Source: Hyphomonas sp. (GTDB taxonomy: Bacteria; Pseudomonadota; Alphaproteobacteria; Caulobacterales; Hyphomonadaceae). Taken from it: 64,000 nt of DNA. Both the position numbers and the translations under genes were made by a program. The DNA is taken from positions 124,001 to 188,000 of the forward strand of contig WGNP01000004.1 of NCBI GenBank assembly GCA_016124495.1, in the 5' to 3' direction. This document shows positions 10,656 through 18,975 of the stretch, one piece after another. The notes beneath the pieces are model-generated. The model saw only the letters and a program-made list of their open reading frames with translations, made no database searches and had not been told where the DNA came from. Numbering within the stretch: position 1 is the stretch's first letter; the number at the start of each line of letters is the position of its first letter.

Positions 10656-11978
10656 ATGCTGTATTCCCTTGTCGAAATGAACCGGGTCGCGATGGCGCCT
10701 ATGCGCCTGGCCGCCAAGGCGGGCCGGGCCGCGCTGGCCTCGCCGCTGAACCCGCTCGGCCAGACGAGTTATGGCAAGTCCCTTGCCGCCATGGCGGACG
10801 TGTTCGAGAGCGCGACCCGGTATTACGGCAAGCCCGAATGGCGCATCGATACGGTGCGCATCAACAGCGTGACAGTGCCGGTGAAACCCGAAGTCACCTG
10901 GCGTTCGCCCTGGTGCGGCCTGATCCATTTCCGTAAGGATGAGGACGTCCTCGCTTCCACCCGGCGTGCCGGCGCGGCGCCTTTGCCCCGCATGCTGATC
11001 GTGGCGCCGCTGTCCGGCCATTATGCAACGCTGCTGCGCGGAACGGTCGAAGGCTTCCTCGCGACGCACGACGTCTACATCACCGACTGGACAGACGCCC
11101 GGATGTCGCCGGTCTGGCTCGGCCGGTTCGATCTGGATGACTATATCGATCACGTCCGGAAGATGCTGACGCATCTTGGCGGCGGCGCGCATGTCCTCGC
11201 CGTCTGCCAGCCTGGCCCGCCGGTGCTGGCTGCCATCTCGATGATGGCCGAGGAAGAAGATCCCGCGCTGCCGGCCACGATGACCTTCATGGGCTCGCCG
11301 ATCGATGCGCGTCTGTCGCCGACCGTGCCGAATAAGCTGGCCGAAGAGCGCCCCTTCTCCTGGTTCGAGGAGAATATGATCCATACGGTACCAGGCCCCT
11401 ATCCGGGCATGCTGCGCCGCGTCTACCCGGGCTTCGTGCAGCTTTCCTCGTTCATGAACATGAACTGGGGCCGGCATGTCGACGCACAGTGGAAATTCTT
11501 CAATCACCTCGTCGGCGGCGACGGCGACAATGCGGGCAAGCACCGCGAGTTCTATGACGAATACCTCTCGGTGCTCGACCTGACAGAAGAGTTCTACCTC
11601 CAGACCATCCAGCGCGTGTTCCAGGAACACCATCTGGCGCGGGGTATCTACACCTACCGCGGCACGCGTCTCGTGCAGCCATCCGAAATCCGCAGCGTCG
11701 CCCTGATGACGGTCGAGGGTGAAAAAGACGATATCTCCGGGATCGGCCAGACGCAGGCAGCACATGCGCTCTGCACCGGCATCCCGAAAGATATGCAGAC
11801 GGACTATGTCCAGCCCGGCGTTGGTCACTACGGCGTGTTCAACGGCTCTCGCTTCGAGACAGAGATTGCGCCGCGCGTCACGCAGTTTACGCGCCGCTTC
11901 ACCAGCCGCCCGGCCGAGGAAGCTGCAACGGCTACGAGGAAGCGGCGGAGCGATGTCCGCTCAAGTGGTGCCGGCTGA
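10656..11978 (+). CDS. phaZ: Intracellular poly(3-hydroxybutyrate) depolymerase
   Basis: 440-residue depolymerase that mobilises stored PHB granules in the cytoplasm. The alpha/beta-hydrolase fold shows the nucleophile-elbow variant HVLAVCQPGPPVLAA (Cys near residue 188), typical of intracellular PhaZ, along with VAPLSGHYATLLRGTVE, DVYITDWTDAR, and SSFMNMNWGRH in the cap. The C-terminal histidine is probably in GVGHYGVFNG. No signal peptide, in agreement with granule-associated action. The ATG at 10656 gives the usual MLYSLVEMNR start. The C-terminal about 30 residues are low-complexity and basic. It converges on the cysteine-synthase-like gene. Confidence 0.93.
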   Translation: MLYSLVEMNRVAMAPMRLAAKAGRAALASPLNPLGQTSYGKSLAAMADVFESATRYYGKPEWRIDTVRINSVTVPVKPEVTWRSPWCGLIHFRKDEDVLASTRRAGAAPLPRMLIVAPLSGHYATLLRGTVEGFLATHDVYITDWTDARMSPVWLGRFDLDDYIDHVRKMLTHLGGGAHVLAVCQPGPPVLAAISMMAEEEDPALPATMTFMGSPIDARLSPTVPNKLAEERPFSWFEENMIHTVPGPYPGMLRRVYPGFVQLSSFMNMNWGRHVDAQWKFFNHLVGGDGDNAGKHREFYDEYLSVLDLTEEFYLQTIQRVFQEHHLARGIYTYRGTRLVQPSEIRSVALMTVEGEKDDISGIGQTQAAHALCTGIPKDMQTDYVQPGVGHYGVFNGSRFETEIAPRVTQFTRRFTSRPAEEAATATRKRRSDVRSSGAG

Positions 11979-12008
11979 GCGCAGGACATCGCGGCAAAAC
12001 AAGAAACC

Positions 12009-12046
12009 AGAGCCGGCGATCTTGATTCCGTCAGATCGCCGGCTCT
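12009..12046 (-). terminator. Terminator for the cysteine-synthase-like gene
   Basis: A perfect 13-bp inverted repeat (AGAGCCGGCGATC and its complement) with a 12-base loop overlaps the minus-strand stop codon and is followed on that strand by GGTTTCTTGTTTTG. No T-run follows on the plus strand, so it serves the minus-strand gene best, though it may also slow transcription from phaZ. Confidence 0.7.
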
Positions 12047-13118
12047 AGACGCCGCAGCAGGACGCATCAAAGTCCAGCAGCTCGATATCCGGTCCGAGAT
12101 CGCCGTCCTTCGCAGGCTCCTCGGCGGCGAGCGCAGTCGAGAGATATTTCTTGTTGTCATCGCAGAACACAGTAGCGACGCAGGCATGGGCACCCAGCCG
12201 TTCGGCCGCCATCACGGCGCCGATCAGGTTCGCACCGGACGAGATTCCGACCGCAAGACCCAGTTCGCGCGCTAACCGCTGCGCCATTCGGATTGCATCG
12301 CCATCCGAGACGGCGATTACGTCGTTCAGTACACTGAATTTCATGAGGGCCGGGATGAAATCATCCGAAATCCCCTGGATACGGTGGCTGCCCACTTTGT
12401 GGCCGGTTGACAGGGTGGGGGATTCTTTAGGCTCAAGCGGGTGGACACGCACACCGGGATGAAGGGCGCGCAGGGCGGAACCAACGCCCATCACCGTGCC
12501 GCCGGTGCCGACGCCCGCCACGAACGCATCCGGGGCGAGGCCCAGGCTGGCGAGCTGCGCCAGAAGCTCCGGACCCGTGGTTTCGAGATGCGCACGCGAA
12601 TTGTCGCCGTTTGAAAACTGGCAGGGCAGAAACACGTCCTCGCGCGCTGCTGCCAGTCGTTTGGTGGCAGCGATGGCGCCGATGAAGCCGCCGTTGTCCC
12701 GGCTGATCAGGTTGAGGCGTGCGTCCAGACTGCGCAGCAGGGATTTGCGCTCGTCGCTCATCCAGTCGGGCATGAAGATCTCAACCGGATGGCCGAGCGC
12801 CCGGCCGAGCGCAGCGAGTGCGATACCGGCATTCCCGCTGGTCGCCTCGGCGATCGTGTCGCCGGGCTGCAGGGCGCCGGAGCGATAGGCGCGCGTCAGG
12901 ATCGAGAGCGCCATCCGGTCCTTGATCGAGCCTGTGAGATTGTAATGCTCAGCCTTGGCATGGATGACGTGCTCGCGGCCGCGATAGCGCAGGCGTATCG
13001 ATATCAACGGCGTGCGCCCGATCAGCGCACCAAGGCTGCGCAGGCGCGCCGGTTCGCAGGTATTCAGGCGCGGGACAATCCGGGTGGCAGGCGGGATTCG
13101 GACAGGCAGTGCGGACAT
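12045..13118 (-). CDS. Cysteine synthase family PLP enzyme
   Basis: 357-residue fold-type II PLP enzyme related to cysteine synthase/cystathionine beta-synthase. The Schiff-base lysine is in [10 protein letters not shown] (Lys about 66), the substrate-binding loop is TSGNAG (about 93) and the phosphate loop is [10 protein letters not shown] (about 206). A long N-terminal extension (about 30 residues) and a C-terminal tail ending in CCGV differ from plain CysK. Divergent from an Lrp/AsnC regulator 114 nt away, which suggests local control by an amino acid, perhaps cysteine synthesis or breakdown; the direction is not known. A terminator overlaps its stop codon. Confidence 0.85.
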   Translation of the reverse strand: MSALPVRIPPATRIVPRLNTCEPARLRSLGALIGRTPLISIRLRYRGREHVIHAKAEHYNLTGSIKDRMALSILTRAYRSGALQPGDTIAEATSGNAGIALAALGRALGHPVEIFMPDWMSDERKSLLRSLDARLNLISRDNGGFIGAIAATKRLAAAREDVFLPCQFSNGDNSRAHLETTGPELLAQLASLGLAPDAFVAGVGTGGTVMGVGSALRALHPGVRVHPLEPKESPTLSTGHKVGSHRIQGISDDFIPALMKFSVLNDVIAVSDGDAIRMAQRLARELGLAVGISSGANLIGAVMAAERLGAHACVATVFCDDNKKYLSTALAAEEPAKDGDLGPDIELLDFDASCCGV

Positions 13119-13204
13119 GAAGCGCTCCAGCGGTGAAGTTGCAGCATGCAGCCGCTCCGTTGCGGGATCATTCTAAAAAATTGAACCTAAAGCCTCTGGA
13201 GTGG

Positions 13205-13245
13205 CAATAATTTTCGGACAATAATACTAAATATGGAAAATATTG
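13205..13245. promoter_or_regulatory. Possible operator of the Lrp-type gene
   Basis: An imperfect inverted repeat, CAATAATTTTC (13205-13215) and GAAAATATTG (13236-13245), flanks an AT-rich -10-like TAATACT and the ATG at 13233. The arms are centred about three helical turns apart. No Shine-Dalgarno is seen before the ATG, so the transcript may be leaderless. Autoregulation is inferred. Confidence 0.35.
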
Positions 13246-13691
13246 ATGACACCGACAGGCTTCTGCTGCGCGCCTTGCAGGCGGATGCCAGCGAATCGCT
13301 CGAGATGTTGGCCGCCCGTGCCAGCATTTCCGTCAACACCTGCTGGCGGCGGGTCAAACGGCTGGAAGAGGCGGGTATCCTGCACAAGCGCGTGGCCCTC
13401 ATCGATCCTGAGCGAGTCGGCCTCGGCCAAACGGTCTTCGTTGCAATCCGCACGCGAGAGCATTCGGCGGGCTGGGTCGAGCGGTTCGCAAAAGCTGTGC
13501 GCGCCATTCCGGAAGTCGTCGAATTCTACCGCATGGCAGGTGACGTGGACTACCTGTTGAAGGTGCAGGTGGGCAGTGTCCAGGATTATGACCGGGTCTA
13601 CCGCGACCTGATCAGCCGCATTGATCTGGCGGATGTCAGCGCGACATTCGCGATGGAGTGTATAAAGAACACGACCGAGCTGCCGCTCTAG
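13233..13691 (+). CDS. Lrp/AsnC family transcriptional regulator
   Basis: 152-residue regulator with an N-terminal winged HTH (DDTDRLLLRALQADASES to RRVKRLEEAGIL, residues 4-50) and a C-terminal RAM/AsnC ligand-binding domain (VVEFYRMAGDVDYLLKVQV, then DYDRVYRDLI). The sequence SVNTCWRRVKRLEEAGILHKRVALIDPERVG is close in type to the DecR/CyuR branch, which senses cysteine. The divergent neighbour is a cysteine-synthase-like enzyme, so local regulation of cysteine metabolism is a reasonable inference. The start is fixed by MENIDDTD; no clear ribosome-binding site precedes it. Confidence 0.88.
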   Translation: MENIDDTDRLLLRALQADASESLEMLAARASISVNTCWRRVKRLEEAGILHKRVALIDPERVGLGQTVFVAIRTREHSAGWVERFAKAVRAIPEVVEFYRMAGDVDYLLKVQVGSVQDYDRVYRDLISRIDLADVSATFAMECIKNTTELPL

Positions 13692-13704
13692 GTCTGTGCT
13701 CTGC

Positions 13705-13863
13705 CTACTGAGCGATCGTGGCCGGTGCGGTCGCTGCGCCGCGACCGAACTTCGCTTCGTGCCGCTCCACGGCCGGCATCGCGAGAGTGGTTGACACGAC
13801 CGCCGCAATTGCGGCGCCGATGGCCGCGCCGATCACCTGCCGGACATTCTTCGATAGTTGCAC
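13705..13863 (-). CDS. Small hydrophobic protein, unknown
   Basis: A 52-residue frame starting at GTG 13861-13863 with GGGGAG eight bases upstream. It begins VQLSKNVRQVIGAAIGAA, contains one membrane segment (IGAAIGAAIAAVVSTTLAM) and ends in a short polar tail. It lies between lrp and the ZIP gene. The good ribosome-binding site and the hydrophobic segment support it being real, but no family is recognised and it could be chance. Confidence 0.45.
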   Translation of the reverse strand: MQLSKNVRQVIGAAIGAAIAAVVSTTLAMPAVERHEAKFGRGAATAPATIAQ

Positions 13864-13945
13864 CGCCTGCTCCCCGCCTTGCCCCGACCCTCGCCATGCA
13901 AACAGTATGCCTGGACCGCGAGCAACCGGCGCCGGAGCGATCAGG

Positions 13946-14767
13946 TCACGGAGACGACGGCGGCAGCGTGCCGGGCGTGCGGAAGTCGATCTCCGTGTGA
14001 TCATGGCCATGGCCATGGTTATCGAGCACGCCGTGATCGTGGATCGGCAGCGCGAGGACGGCGAGCGCAAACACCACGCCCGCCCCCAGAGACCCCATCG
14101 CCCGGACCGGAGAGACTTCCTTCAGCGGCTCCATCATCGGCCCGGTTGCGACATAGATCAGCAATCCCGCCGACAGGGCATAGAGCGCCGTGATGGTGCC
14201 CGTACCCAGACCGTTGACGAACAGGCCGGAAACCAGCGCGCCCAGCGGCGTCGTTGCAGCGGCGGCGATGAAAGCCCAGACAAGGGCCTCCTTTACCTTG
14301 AAGCCGTGCCGCGAAAGGATCGCGAAGGCGATAATGCCTTCCGCAAACTCATGCAGGATCAGTCCCAGAGACGCATACACACCGGACTGGAAACTCGCCG
14401 CGAACGACACCGAATAGATCACGCCGTCAAAGAAGGAATGCACGCCCACGGCCAGGAGCGGCGTGAACGCCTCCGCGCGGGCCTGCCCTGCGCCTTCCGG
14501 AAAGAAGGTGCGCATTGCAAAGCTGAGCAGCAGGCCGGCAAAGAAACCGCCCAGCACGAACTTTGCTGCGCCGTGTCCCGCGCCCAGCGCTTCGGGCACG
14601 ATGTGCAACAGGCTCATCGTGATCAGCATGCCGCCGGCGGCGAGGGCAAACAGGCCGGACTGGCGCGCCGACCATTCGCTGCGCAGCGCCACGGCGGCGA
14701 GCCCCAGCGATGTCACGACAGCGGCGAGCAGGCCAAAGGATACGGCGGCCTGTAAGGAGAGGGGCAT
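13946..14767 (-). CDS. ZIP family metal (zinc) permease
   Basis: 273-residue inner membrane permease with about eight membrane helices. ZIP hallmarks are visible: HIVPEALG in TM2-3, the metal-site motifs HSFFDGVIYS (TM4) and HEFAEGIIAF (TM5), and a histidine-rich loop near the C-terminus (HDHGVLDNHGHGHDHTE). ZIP proteins take up zinc or other divalent cations. It is divergent from a DUF2796 zinc-binding lipoprotein operon, with a Zur-like palindrome in the shared intergenic region, so zinc uptake under Zur is the likely job. The C-terminal His tail probably binds metal. Confidence 0.9.
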   Translation of the reverse strand: MPLSLQAAVSFGLLAAVVTSLGLAAVALRSEWSARQSGLFALAAGGMLITMSLLHIVPEALGAGHGAAKFVLGGFFAGLLLSFAMRTFFPEGAGQARAEAFTPLLAVGVHSFFDGVIYSVSFAASFQSGVYASLGLILHEFAEGIIAFAILSRHGFKVKEALVWAFIAAAATTPLGALVSGLFVNGLGTGTITALYALSAGLLIYVATGPMMEPLKEVSPVRAMGSLGAGVVFALAVLALPIHDHGVLDNHGHGHDHTEIDFRTPGTLPPSSP

Positions 14768-14830
14768 CGTGTTAAACAGTCCTGCGGCAGCGCAGCGCCG
14801 CGCCCGGGCAGGTCCGGAAGGTGCTTGCGA

Positions 14831-14853
14831 GAAGTGTTATAATGTTTCAATAT
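14831..14853. promoter_or_regulatory. Candidate Zur box
   Basis: GAAGTGTTATAATGTTTCAA and the next three bases match 16 of about 22 defined positions of the alphaproteobacterial Zur consensus as I remember it (GAAATGTTATA and its inverted repeat around one base). The left half is nearly intact, the right half weaker. It lies between divergent zinc-uptake units. Confidence 0.5.
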
Positions 14854-14919
14854 CTGATTGGCGAGCGAAATCTTCCGTCCTATGCCGCTGGTAAACTTTC
14901 TTCTCCCGGAGCTGACCCC

Positions 14920-15516
14920 ATGACCTTTCCTCCCGTCCGGTTGCCGATGATCCTGCTGATCGCCGGCATTCTTGCCGCCTGCGGCCGCTCGGAGCCGGTC
15001 CAGCCGGTCGCGCCGCCTGAAGCGGTGGTTTCCGACACCGCCGCCCCTGAGGCCGAAGCGCATGATGAGCATGCCGAAGGCGAGGATGACCACGAGCATG
15101 AAGAAGCTGCTGGGGGTACGCCCCACGTGCATGGCTTGGCAGATCTCGCGGTCACACGGGAAGGCAATCGCTTCGAGGCAGAACTTGTTTCCCCACTCGC
15201 GAATTTTGGTCTCTCCGAAGCTGACGGCGTCATTACGGATACCGTGCAGGCCGAGCTTTCGGGTCTGATTGAACTTGCAGGCGGCGACTGCACCGCCAGC
15301 GTGCCCAAGGCCGAGGTCGACACCTCCAGCGGGCACACCGACGGGCATGTCCACGCGACTTGGACGTGTGCAAATCCGGATGGCGTTACGGCTGTGCGTT
15401 TCGCCGGCTTCGCGGCGTTTCCCAACTTCGAGACCGTAAATGCGATCTATCTTACGGACGCCGCCCAGAAAGCGGGCGAACTGACGCCTTCCGCGCCAGA
15501 GCTTTCCCTGAAATAA
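14920..15516 (+). CDS. DUF2796 zinc-binding lipoprotein (ZrgA-like)
   Basis: 198-residue lipoprotein: signal MTFPPVRLPMILLIAGILAAC with lipobox LAAC, then an acidic, histidine-rich linker (AHDEHAEGEDDHEHEE) and the DUF2796 core beginning HVHGLADLAVTREGNRFEAEL. The His/Asp/Glu cluster is a likely zinc ligand set. Genes of this family precede an ABC ATPase, FtsX-like permease and DUF3299 protein in zinc-uptake loci such as the Vibrio zrg operon, and the same order is found here. The ATG at 14920 with CGGAG upstream gives the signal peptide; the open frame upstream is not conserved. It starts a four-gene operon. Confidence 0.8.
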   Translation: MTFPPVRLPMILLIAGILAACGRSEPVQPVAPPEAVVSDTAAPEAEAHDEHAEGEDDHEHEEAAGGTPHVHGLADLAVTREGNRFEAELVSPLANFGLSEADGVITDTVQAELSGLIELAGGDCTASVPKAEVDTSSGHTDGHVHATWTCANPDGVTAVRFAGFAAFPNFETVNAIYLTDAAQKAGELTPSAPELSLK

Positions 15517-15523
15517 GGACTGC

Positions 15524-16243
15524 ATGAGCCGGCCCGTCATCGACATCCGCGACATCGCCTTTGCCTGGAAGCAAGGGCCTCAGGTTCTGGATATTCCGGC
15601 GTTCCGGGTGGACGCCGGCGAACGGGTATTCCTGCGCGGCCCGTCCGGCTCCGGCAAGTCGACCCTGCTCGGCCTGATCGCGGGCGTGCTCGCGCCGCAA
15701 TCGGGATCCATCCACGTGCTCGGAGAGGATATGAGCGCGCTTTCGCCCCCCCGCCGCGACCGACTGCGGGCGGATCATGTCGGCGTGATCTTCCAGATGT
15801 TCAATCTTGTGCCCTACCTCTCGGTCACCGGGAACGTCCTGCTGCCGCTCCGCTTCTCGCCCGCGCGCCGCAAGGCGGCGGGCAGTGACGCGGAAGGCGA
15901 AGCCCGCCGCCTTCTGGCGCGGCTTGGTCTTGAGGACGCGCAGATGCTGAAACGTCGTGTGTCGGACCTCTCGGTCGGCCAGCAGCAGCGCGTCGCGGCT
16001 GCCCGTGCGCTGATCGGCGCGCCGAAGCTGATCATCGCGGATGAGCCGACCTCCGCACTCGACGCCGATGCGCGTGACCGGTTCATCGCGCTCCTTTCCG
16101 AGGAAGTGGCGCGCACCGGCGCCAGCCTCCTCTTCGTCAGCCATGATGCCAGCCTCGCGCCCCTGTTCACCCGCGCGGTCGATCTTGCCGCGATCAACCG
16201 GGCCATGAACCGGGCCATGAACCGGGCAGGGGCGGCAGCATGA
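15524..16243 (+). CDS. ABC transporter ATPase, LolD/MacB-like (Zrg-type)
   Basis: 239-residue ATPase: Walker A GPSGSGKST (about 40), signature LSVGQQQRVAAARAL (about 147), Walker B LIIADEPTSALD (about 168), and the switch His in FVSHDA. It belongs to the LolD/MacB/FtsE-like group that works with FtsX-type permeases, and its partner follows immediately. It begins 7 nt after the lipoprotein gene, and its TGA overlaps the permease ATG (ATGA). The C-terminus holds a short tandem repeat (NRAM-NRAM-NRAG) from a 12-bp DNA repeat, probably replication slippage. The SG of the usual LSGGQ is SV here, as in some members. Confidence 0.88.
   Translation: MSRPVIDIRDIAFAWKQGPQVLDIPAFRVDAGERVFLRGPSGSGKSTLLGLIAGVLAPQSGSIHVLGEDMSALSPPRRDRLRADHVGVIFQMFNLVPYLSVTGNVLLPLRFSPARRKAAGSDAEGEARRLLARLGLEDAQMLKRRVSDLSVGQQQRVAAARALIGAPKLIIADEPTSALDADARDRFIALLSEEVARTGASLLFVSHDASLAPLFTRAVDLAAINRAMNRAMNRAGAAA
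16196..16228 (+). repeat. 12-bp tandem repeat in a coding sequence
   Basis: The unit AACCGGGCCATG occurs twice and a third time partially (AACCGGGCA), in frame within the end of the ATPase gene, adding NRAM repeats. Confidence 0.8.
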
Positions 16244-17508
16244 GCGCGCTCTTCTCCCTCGCCTGGGCCAGCCTGCTCAATCGCAAGGGCTCGGTGATCC
16301 TCACCATCGTCGCGGTCGCGCTCTCGGTTGCGCTCTTCCTCGGTGTGGAGAAAGCCCGCAGCGGCGCGCGCGAAGGCTTCGGCAATACGATCTCCGGCAC
16401 GGACCTGATCGTCGGCGCGCCGACCGGCTCGGTGAACCTGCTGCTCTATTCGGTCTTCCGCATGGGCGGCGCGACTGCGGAAGTATCCTGGCCGACCTAT
16501 CAGAAAATCGCTGCGCGCGAGGATGTCGCCTGGACCGTTCCCATCGCCCTCGGCGACAGCCATCGCGGCTACCGCGTCATGGGCACCAGTCCCGACTATT
16601 TCGAACACTACAAGTTCGGCGGCGGCCAGCAGCTCAGCTTTGCGCAGGGCAAGCCCTTCGACGATCTTTTCGACGCCGTAATCGGCTCAGAGGTCGCCCG
16701 CGAACTCGGCTACACGCTCGATACGTCGGTCACCCTCTCGCACGGGCTCGGCGCCGCCGATCTCGGCTCCGGCCACGAGAACCGGCCCTTCCGCATCACC
16801 GGCATCCTGAAGCCCACCGGCACACCGGTCGACCGCACGGTGCATGTCTCGCTGGAAGCAATCACCGCCATCCATGTCGGCTGGGAAAGCGGCGCCAAAA
16901 ATCCTCTCGCCGATACAATCCCTGAAGAGATGATCCGTTCGTTCGATCTGACGCCCAAGACGGTCACGGCCATCTTCGTCGGCCTCGAGCGCAAGGGCAC
17001 GATCCTGACGACCCGAAGGGCGATCAACACCAACCGCGGCGAGCCGCTGATGGCGATCATTCCCGGCGAAGCGCTCGCCGAACTCTGGAACGTCACCTCG
17101 GTGGCCGAGCGCGCGCTGCTCGCCGTCTCTGCCTTCGTCATTGCGGTCGGCCTCGTCTCGATCCTCACGTCTATCCTGACGAGCCTCAACGAGCGGCGCC
17201 GGGAGATGTCGATCCTGAGGGCTACCGGCGCGCGGCCGCATCATATTTTCCTCCTCCTCGTCTTCGAGGCCGGCCTTGTCGGATTTCTCGGCGCGGTGCT
17301 CGGCATCGTGCTCATCCATGGGCTGATCGCCGTCCTCGCGCCGCTGTTGCAGGCGCAGTACGGTGTGGCCTTCTCCATGGGGGCTCCGGGACTGGTCGAT
17401 CTCGCGGTGCTTGGCGCCGTGACGGCCGCGTCGCTGGTCATCGGGGCGATCCCCGCGCTTACGGCCATGCGCCGCTCCCTGGCTGATGGGCTCAGCGTGC
17501 GGCTCTAA
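16240..17508 (+). CDS. ABC transporter permease, FtsX/MacB type (Zrg-type)
   Basis: 422-residue permease with the MacB/FtsX layout: one N-terminal membrane helix (VILTIVAVALSVALFLGVEKA), a large periplasmic MacB_PCD-like domain (about 35-270), and three C-terminal helices (from LLAVSAFVIAVGLVSILTSI to LVIGAIPALTAMRR), with NERRREMSILRATGA as the coupling motif. It overlaps the ATPase gene by 4 bases, so the two subunits are translationally coupled. Such transporters usually move substrates by mechanotransmission rather than classical import, so the exact role in zinc handling is unsettled. Confidence 0.85.
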   Translation: MSALFSLAWASLLNRKGSVILTIVAVALSVALFLGVEKARSGAREGFGNTISGTDLIVGAPTGSVNLLLYSVFRMGGATAEVSWPTYQKIAAREDVAWTVPIALGDSHRGYRVMGTSPDYFEHYKFGGGQQLSFAQGKPFDDLFDAVIGSEVARELGYTLDTSVTLSHGLGAADLGSGHENRPFRITGILKPTGTPVDRTVHVSLEAITAIHVGWESGAKNPLADTIPEEMIRSFDLTPKTVTAIFVGLERKGTILTTRRAINTNRGEPLMAIIPGEALAELWNVTSVAERALLAVSAFVIAVGLVSILTSILTSLNERRREMSILRATGARPHHIFLLLVFEAGLVGFLGAVLGIVLIHGLIAVLAPLLQAQYGVAFSMGAPGLVDLAVLGAVTAASLVIGAIPALTAMRRSLADGLSVRL

Positions 17509-17561
17509 GGCATGGTTTTCGGCTCTGGCGCTCGGCGCCATCGCCGCTTAATTAGGAAGGT

Positions 17562-18296
17562 ATGATGAAAACGCTTCCCCGCACCGCTCTCGTCGCGCTT
17601 GCAATCTGCTTGGCCGCTTGCGGCGCAGCGGAATCGCCGGCCTCTGCCGAATCACCTGCCGCGAAACCGGCGGCCAAATCGACCCCTGCGCCGGCCGTGA
17701 AAACCACGGACGCCTCCGGGCCCAAGGTCGGTGACAAGATCGGTGAGACGGCCGCCGACCGCGCCGCCGCGCGCGCGAAGAAAGCTGCCGAGCGCGCCGC
17801 CGAGACCAAGAAGAAAGACGCCGAACTCGCGGCCAAGGGCATAAAACGGATCGGCTGGGAAGACCTGATGCCGGAAGGGGAGGAAGAGCGCCTCGCCCAG
17901 ATGTACCAGGCCCAGATGGCCATGCTCTATTCCGGCGCCGGTATTGCCGAAGGCTCCGCCGCCGACACCATGGTCCAGGTCGGCACGTTCAACACGGTCA
18001 AGGAACTCAACGGCAAGAAAATCCGGATTCCCGGCTATACCGTCCCGTTCGAATACGGCGCCGATGCGCAGATCAAGGAATTCCTGCTGGTCCCGTATTT
18101 CGGGGCCTGCATCCACTCGCCGCCGCCGCCACCAAACCAGACTATCTTCATCATGGCCGACAAGCCGATCAAGATGAACGACCTCGCCCAGGCTGTCTGG
18201 ATCGAAGGCACGATCTATACGCAGACGCAGGAAAGCGACCTGGCGGACGCCGCCTATACGATCAAGCTGACGAGCATCGAGGAATACACCTACTGA
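17562..18296 (+). CDS. DUF3299 family lipoprotein (last gene of the Zrg-type operon)
   Basis: 244-residue lipoprotein (signal MMKTLPRTALVALAICLAAC, lipobox LAAC), followed by an alanine/proline/lysine-rich low-complexity linker (about 22-90) and a DUF3299 domain with the family hallmark FLLVPYFGACIHSPPPPPNQ. AGGAAGG stands directly upstream. DUF3299 proteins are commonly the final member of DUF2796-ABC zinc loci. Its Cys and His in GACIHSP may bind metal. The biochemical role is not established. The gene ends in TAC TGA, and the next coding frame (HAD) starts across the stop. Confidence 0.82.
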   Translation: MMKTLPRTALVALAICLAACGAAESPASAESPAAKPAAKSTPAPAVKTTDASGPKVGDKIGETAADRAAARAKKAAERAAETKKKDAELAAKGIKRIGWEDLMPEGEEERLAQMYQAQMAMLYSGAGIAEGSAADTMVQVGTFNTVKELNGKKIRIPGYTVPFEYGADAQIKEFLLVPYFGACIHSPPPPPNQTIFIMADKPIKMNDLAQAVWIEGTIYTQTQESDLADAAYTIKLTSIEEYTY

Positions 18297-18940
18297 CGAT
18301 CCGCGATCCCTCGGCGGTCCAGGTTGTTGCCTGGGACTTTGACGGCGTTCTCAACCGGAATGTCCAGAACGGCGTGTTCGCCTGGTCGCGCAATTTTGAG
18401 CGTGACCTCGGCCTGTCACTGCATTCCTTCAGCCGCCATTTGTTTGACGGCCGCTTCCAGAAGGCGATGCAGGGCGAGGCCTGCCTGATCGAGATCGTCA
18501 CCGAATGGACCGAGAAGAACGGCGCGCACGGGCGCACGTCCGAGATCCTCGACTACTGGTTCACCCGGGATGCGCTGCCAGATCCGGACACGCTGGCGAT
18601 TGTCGGCGCCCTGAAGGCGCGCGGCGTGCGCAACGTCATGGCGACCAATAACGAAGTGCAGCGCACGGATTTCATCGAGCACCAGATGGGCTTCCATGCG
18701 CATGTCGAGCGCATCTTCGCCGCTGGCCGCATGAAGATCGCCAAGCCGCACACGGACTATTTCGCGCATATCGAGGACGAGTTGCAGGCGCACCCTGGCT
18801 CTCTGCTGCTGGTCGATGACATGCAGGAGAACATCCTCGCCGCCCGCAGCCGGGGCTGGCAGGCGTTCCATTTCACTGAAGGCTCCCACGGCGCATTGGC
18901 CGAGGCGCTTGGCATCGCGCCGGCCCAGCCGGGAAACTAA
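18293..18940 (+). CDS. HAD superfamily hydrolase, start codon unusual
   Basis: HAD-type phosphatase, about 215 residues. Motif I WDFDGVLN (nucleophile Asp near 18335) lies well before the first ATG or GTG in frame, so the true start must be upstream. No ATG, GTG or TTG is present between 18120 and 18340 in this frame. The best candidate is CTG at 18293, overlapping the DUF3299 stop codon, with GAGGA nine bases upstream. Motif II is ATNNE (MATNNEVQ), motif III the Lys in AKPHTDYF, and motif IV LLVDDMQENI. Substrate not recognised. Either a non-canonical CTG start or a base error explains the missing ATG. Confidence 0.8.
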   Translation: MTIRDPSAVQVVAWDFDGVLNRNVQNGVFAWSRNFERDLGLSLHSFSRHLFDGRFQKAMQGEACLIEIVTEWTEKNGAHGRTSEILDYWFTRDALPDPDTLAIVGALKARGVRNVMATNNEVQRTDFIEHQMGFHAHVERIFAAGRMKIAKPHTDYFAHIEDELQAHPGSLLLVDDMQENILAARSRGWQAFHFTEGSHGALAEALGIAPAQPGN

Positions 18941-18955
18941 TCTAAAATGAAAGAA

Positions 18956-18975
18956 GGGCGGCCGTTAGGCCGCCC
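18956..18975 (-). terminator. Terminator hairpin after mscL
   Basis: Stem GGGCGGCC / GGCCGCCC with loop GTTA. On the minus strand it is followed by TTCTTTCATTTTAG, so it best terminates mscL. It also lies just after the HAD gene on the plus strand, where no T-run follows. Confidence 0.6.
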
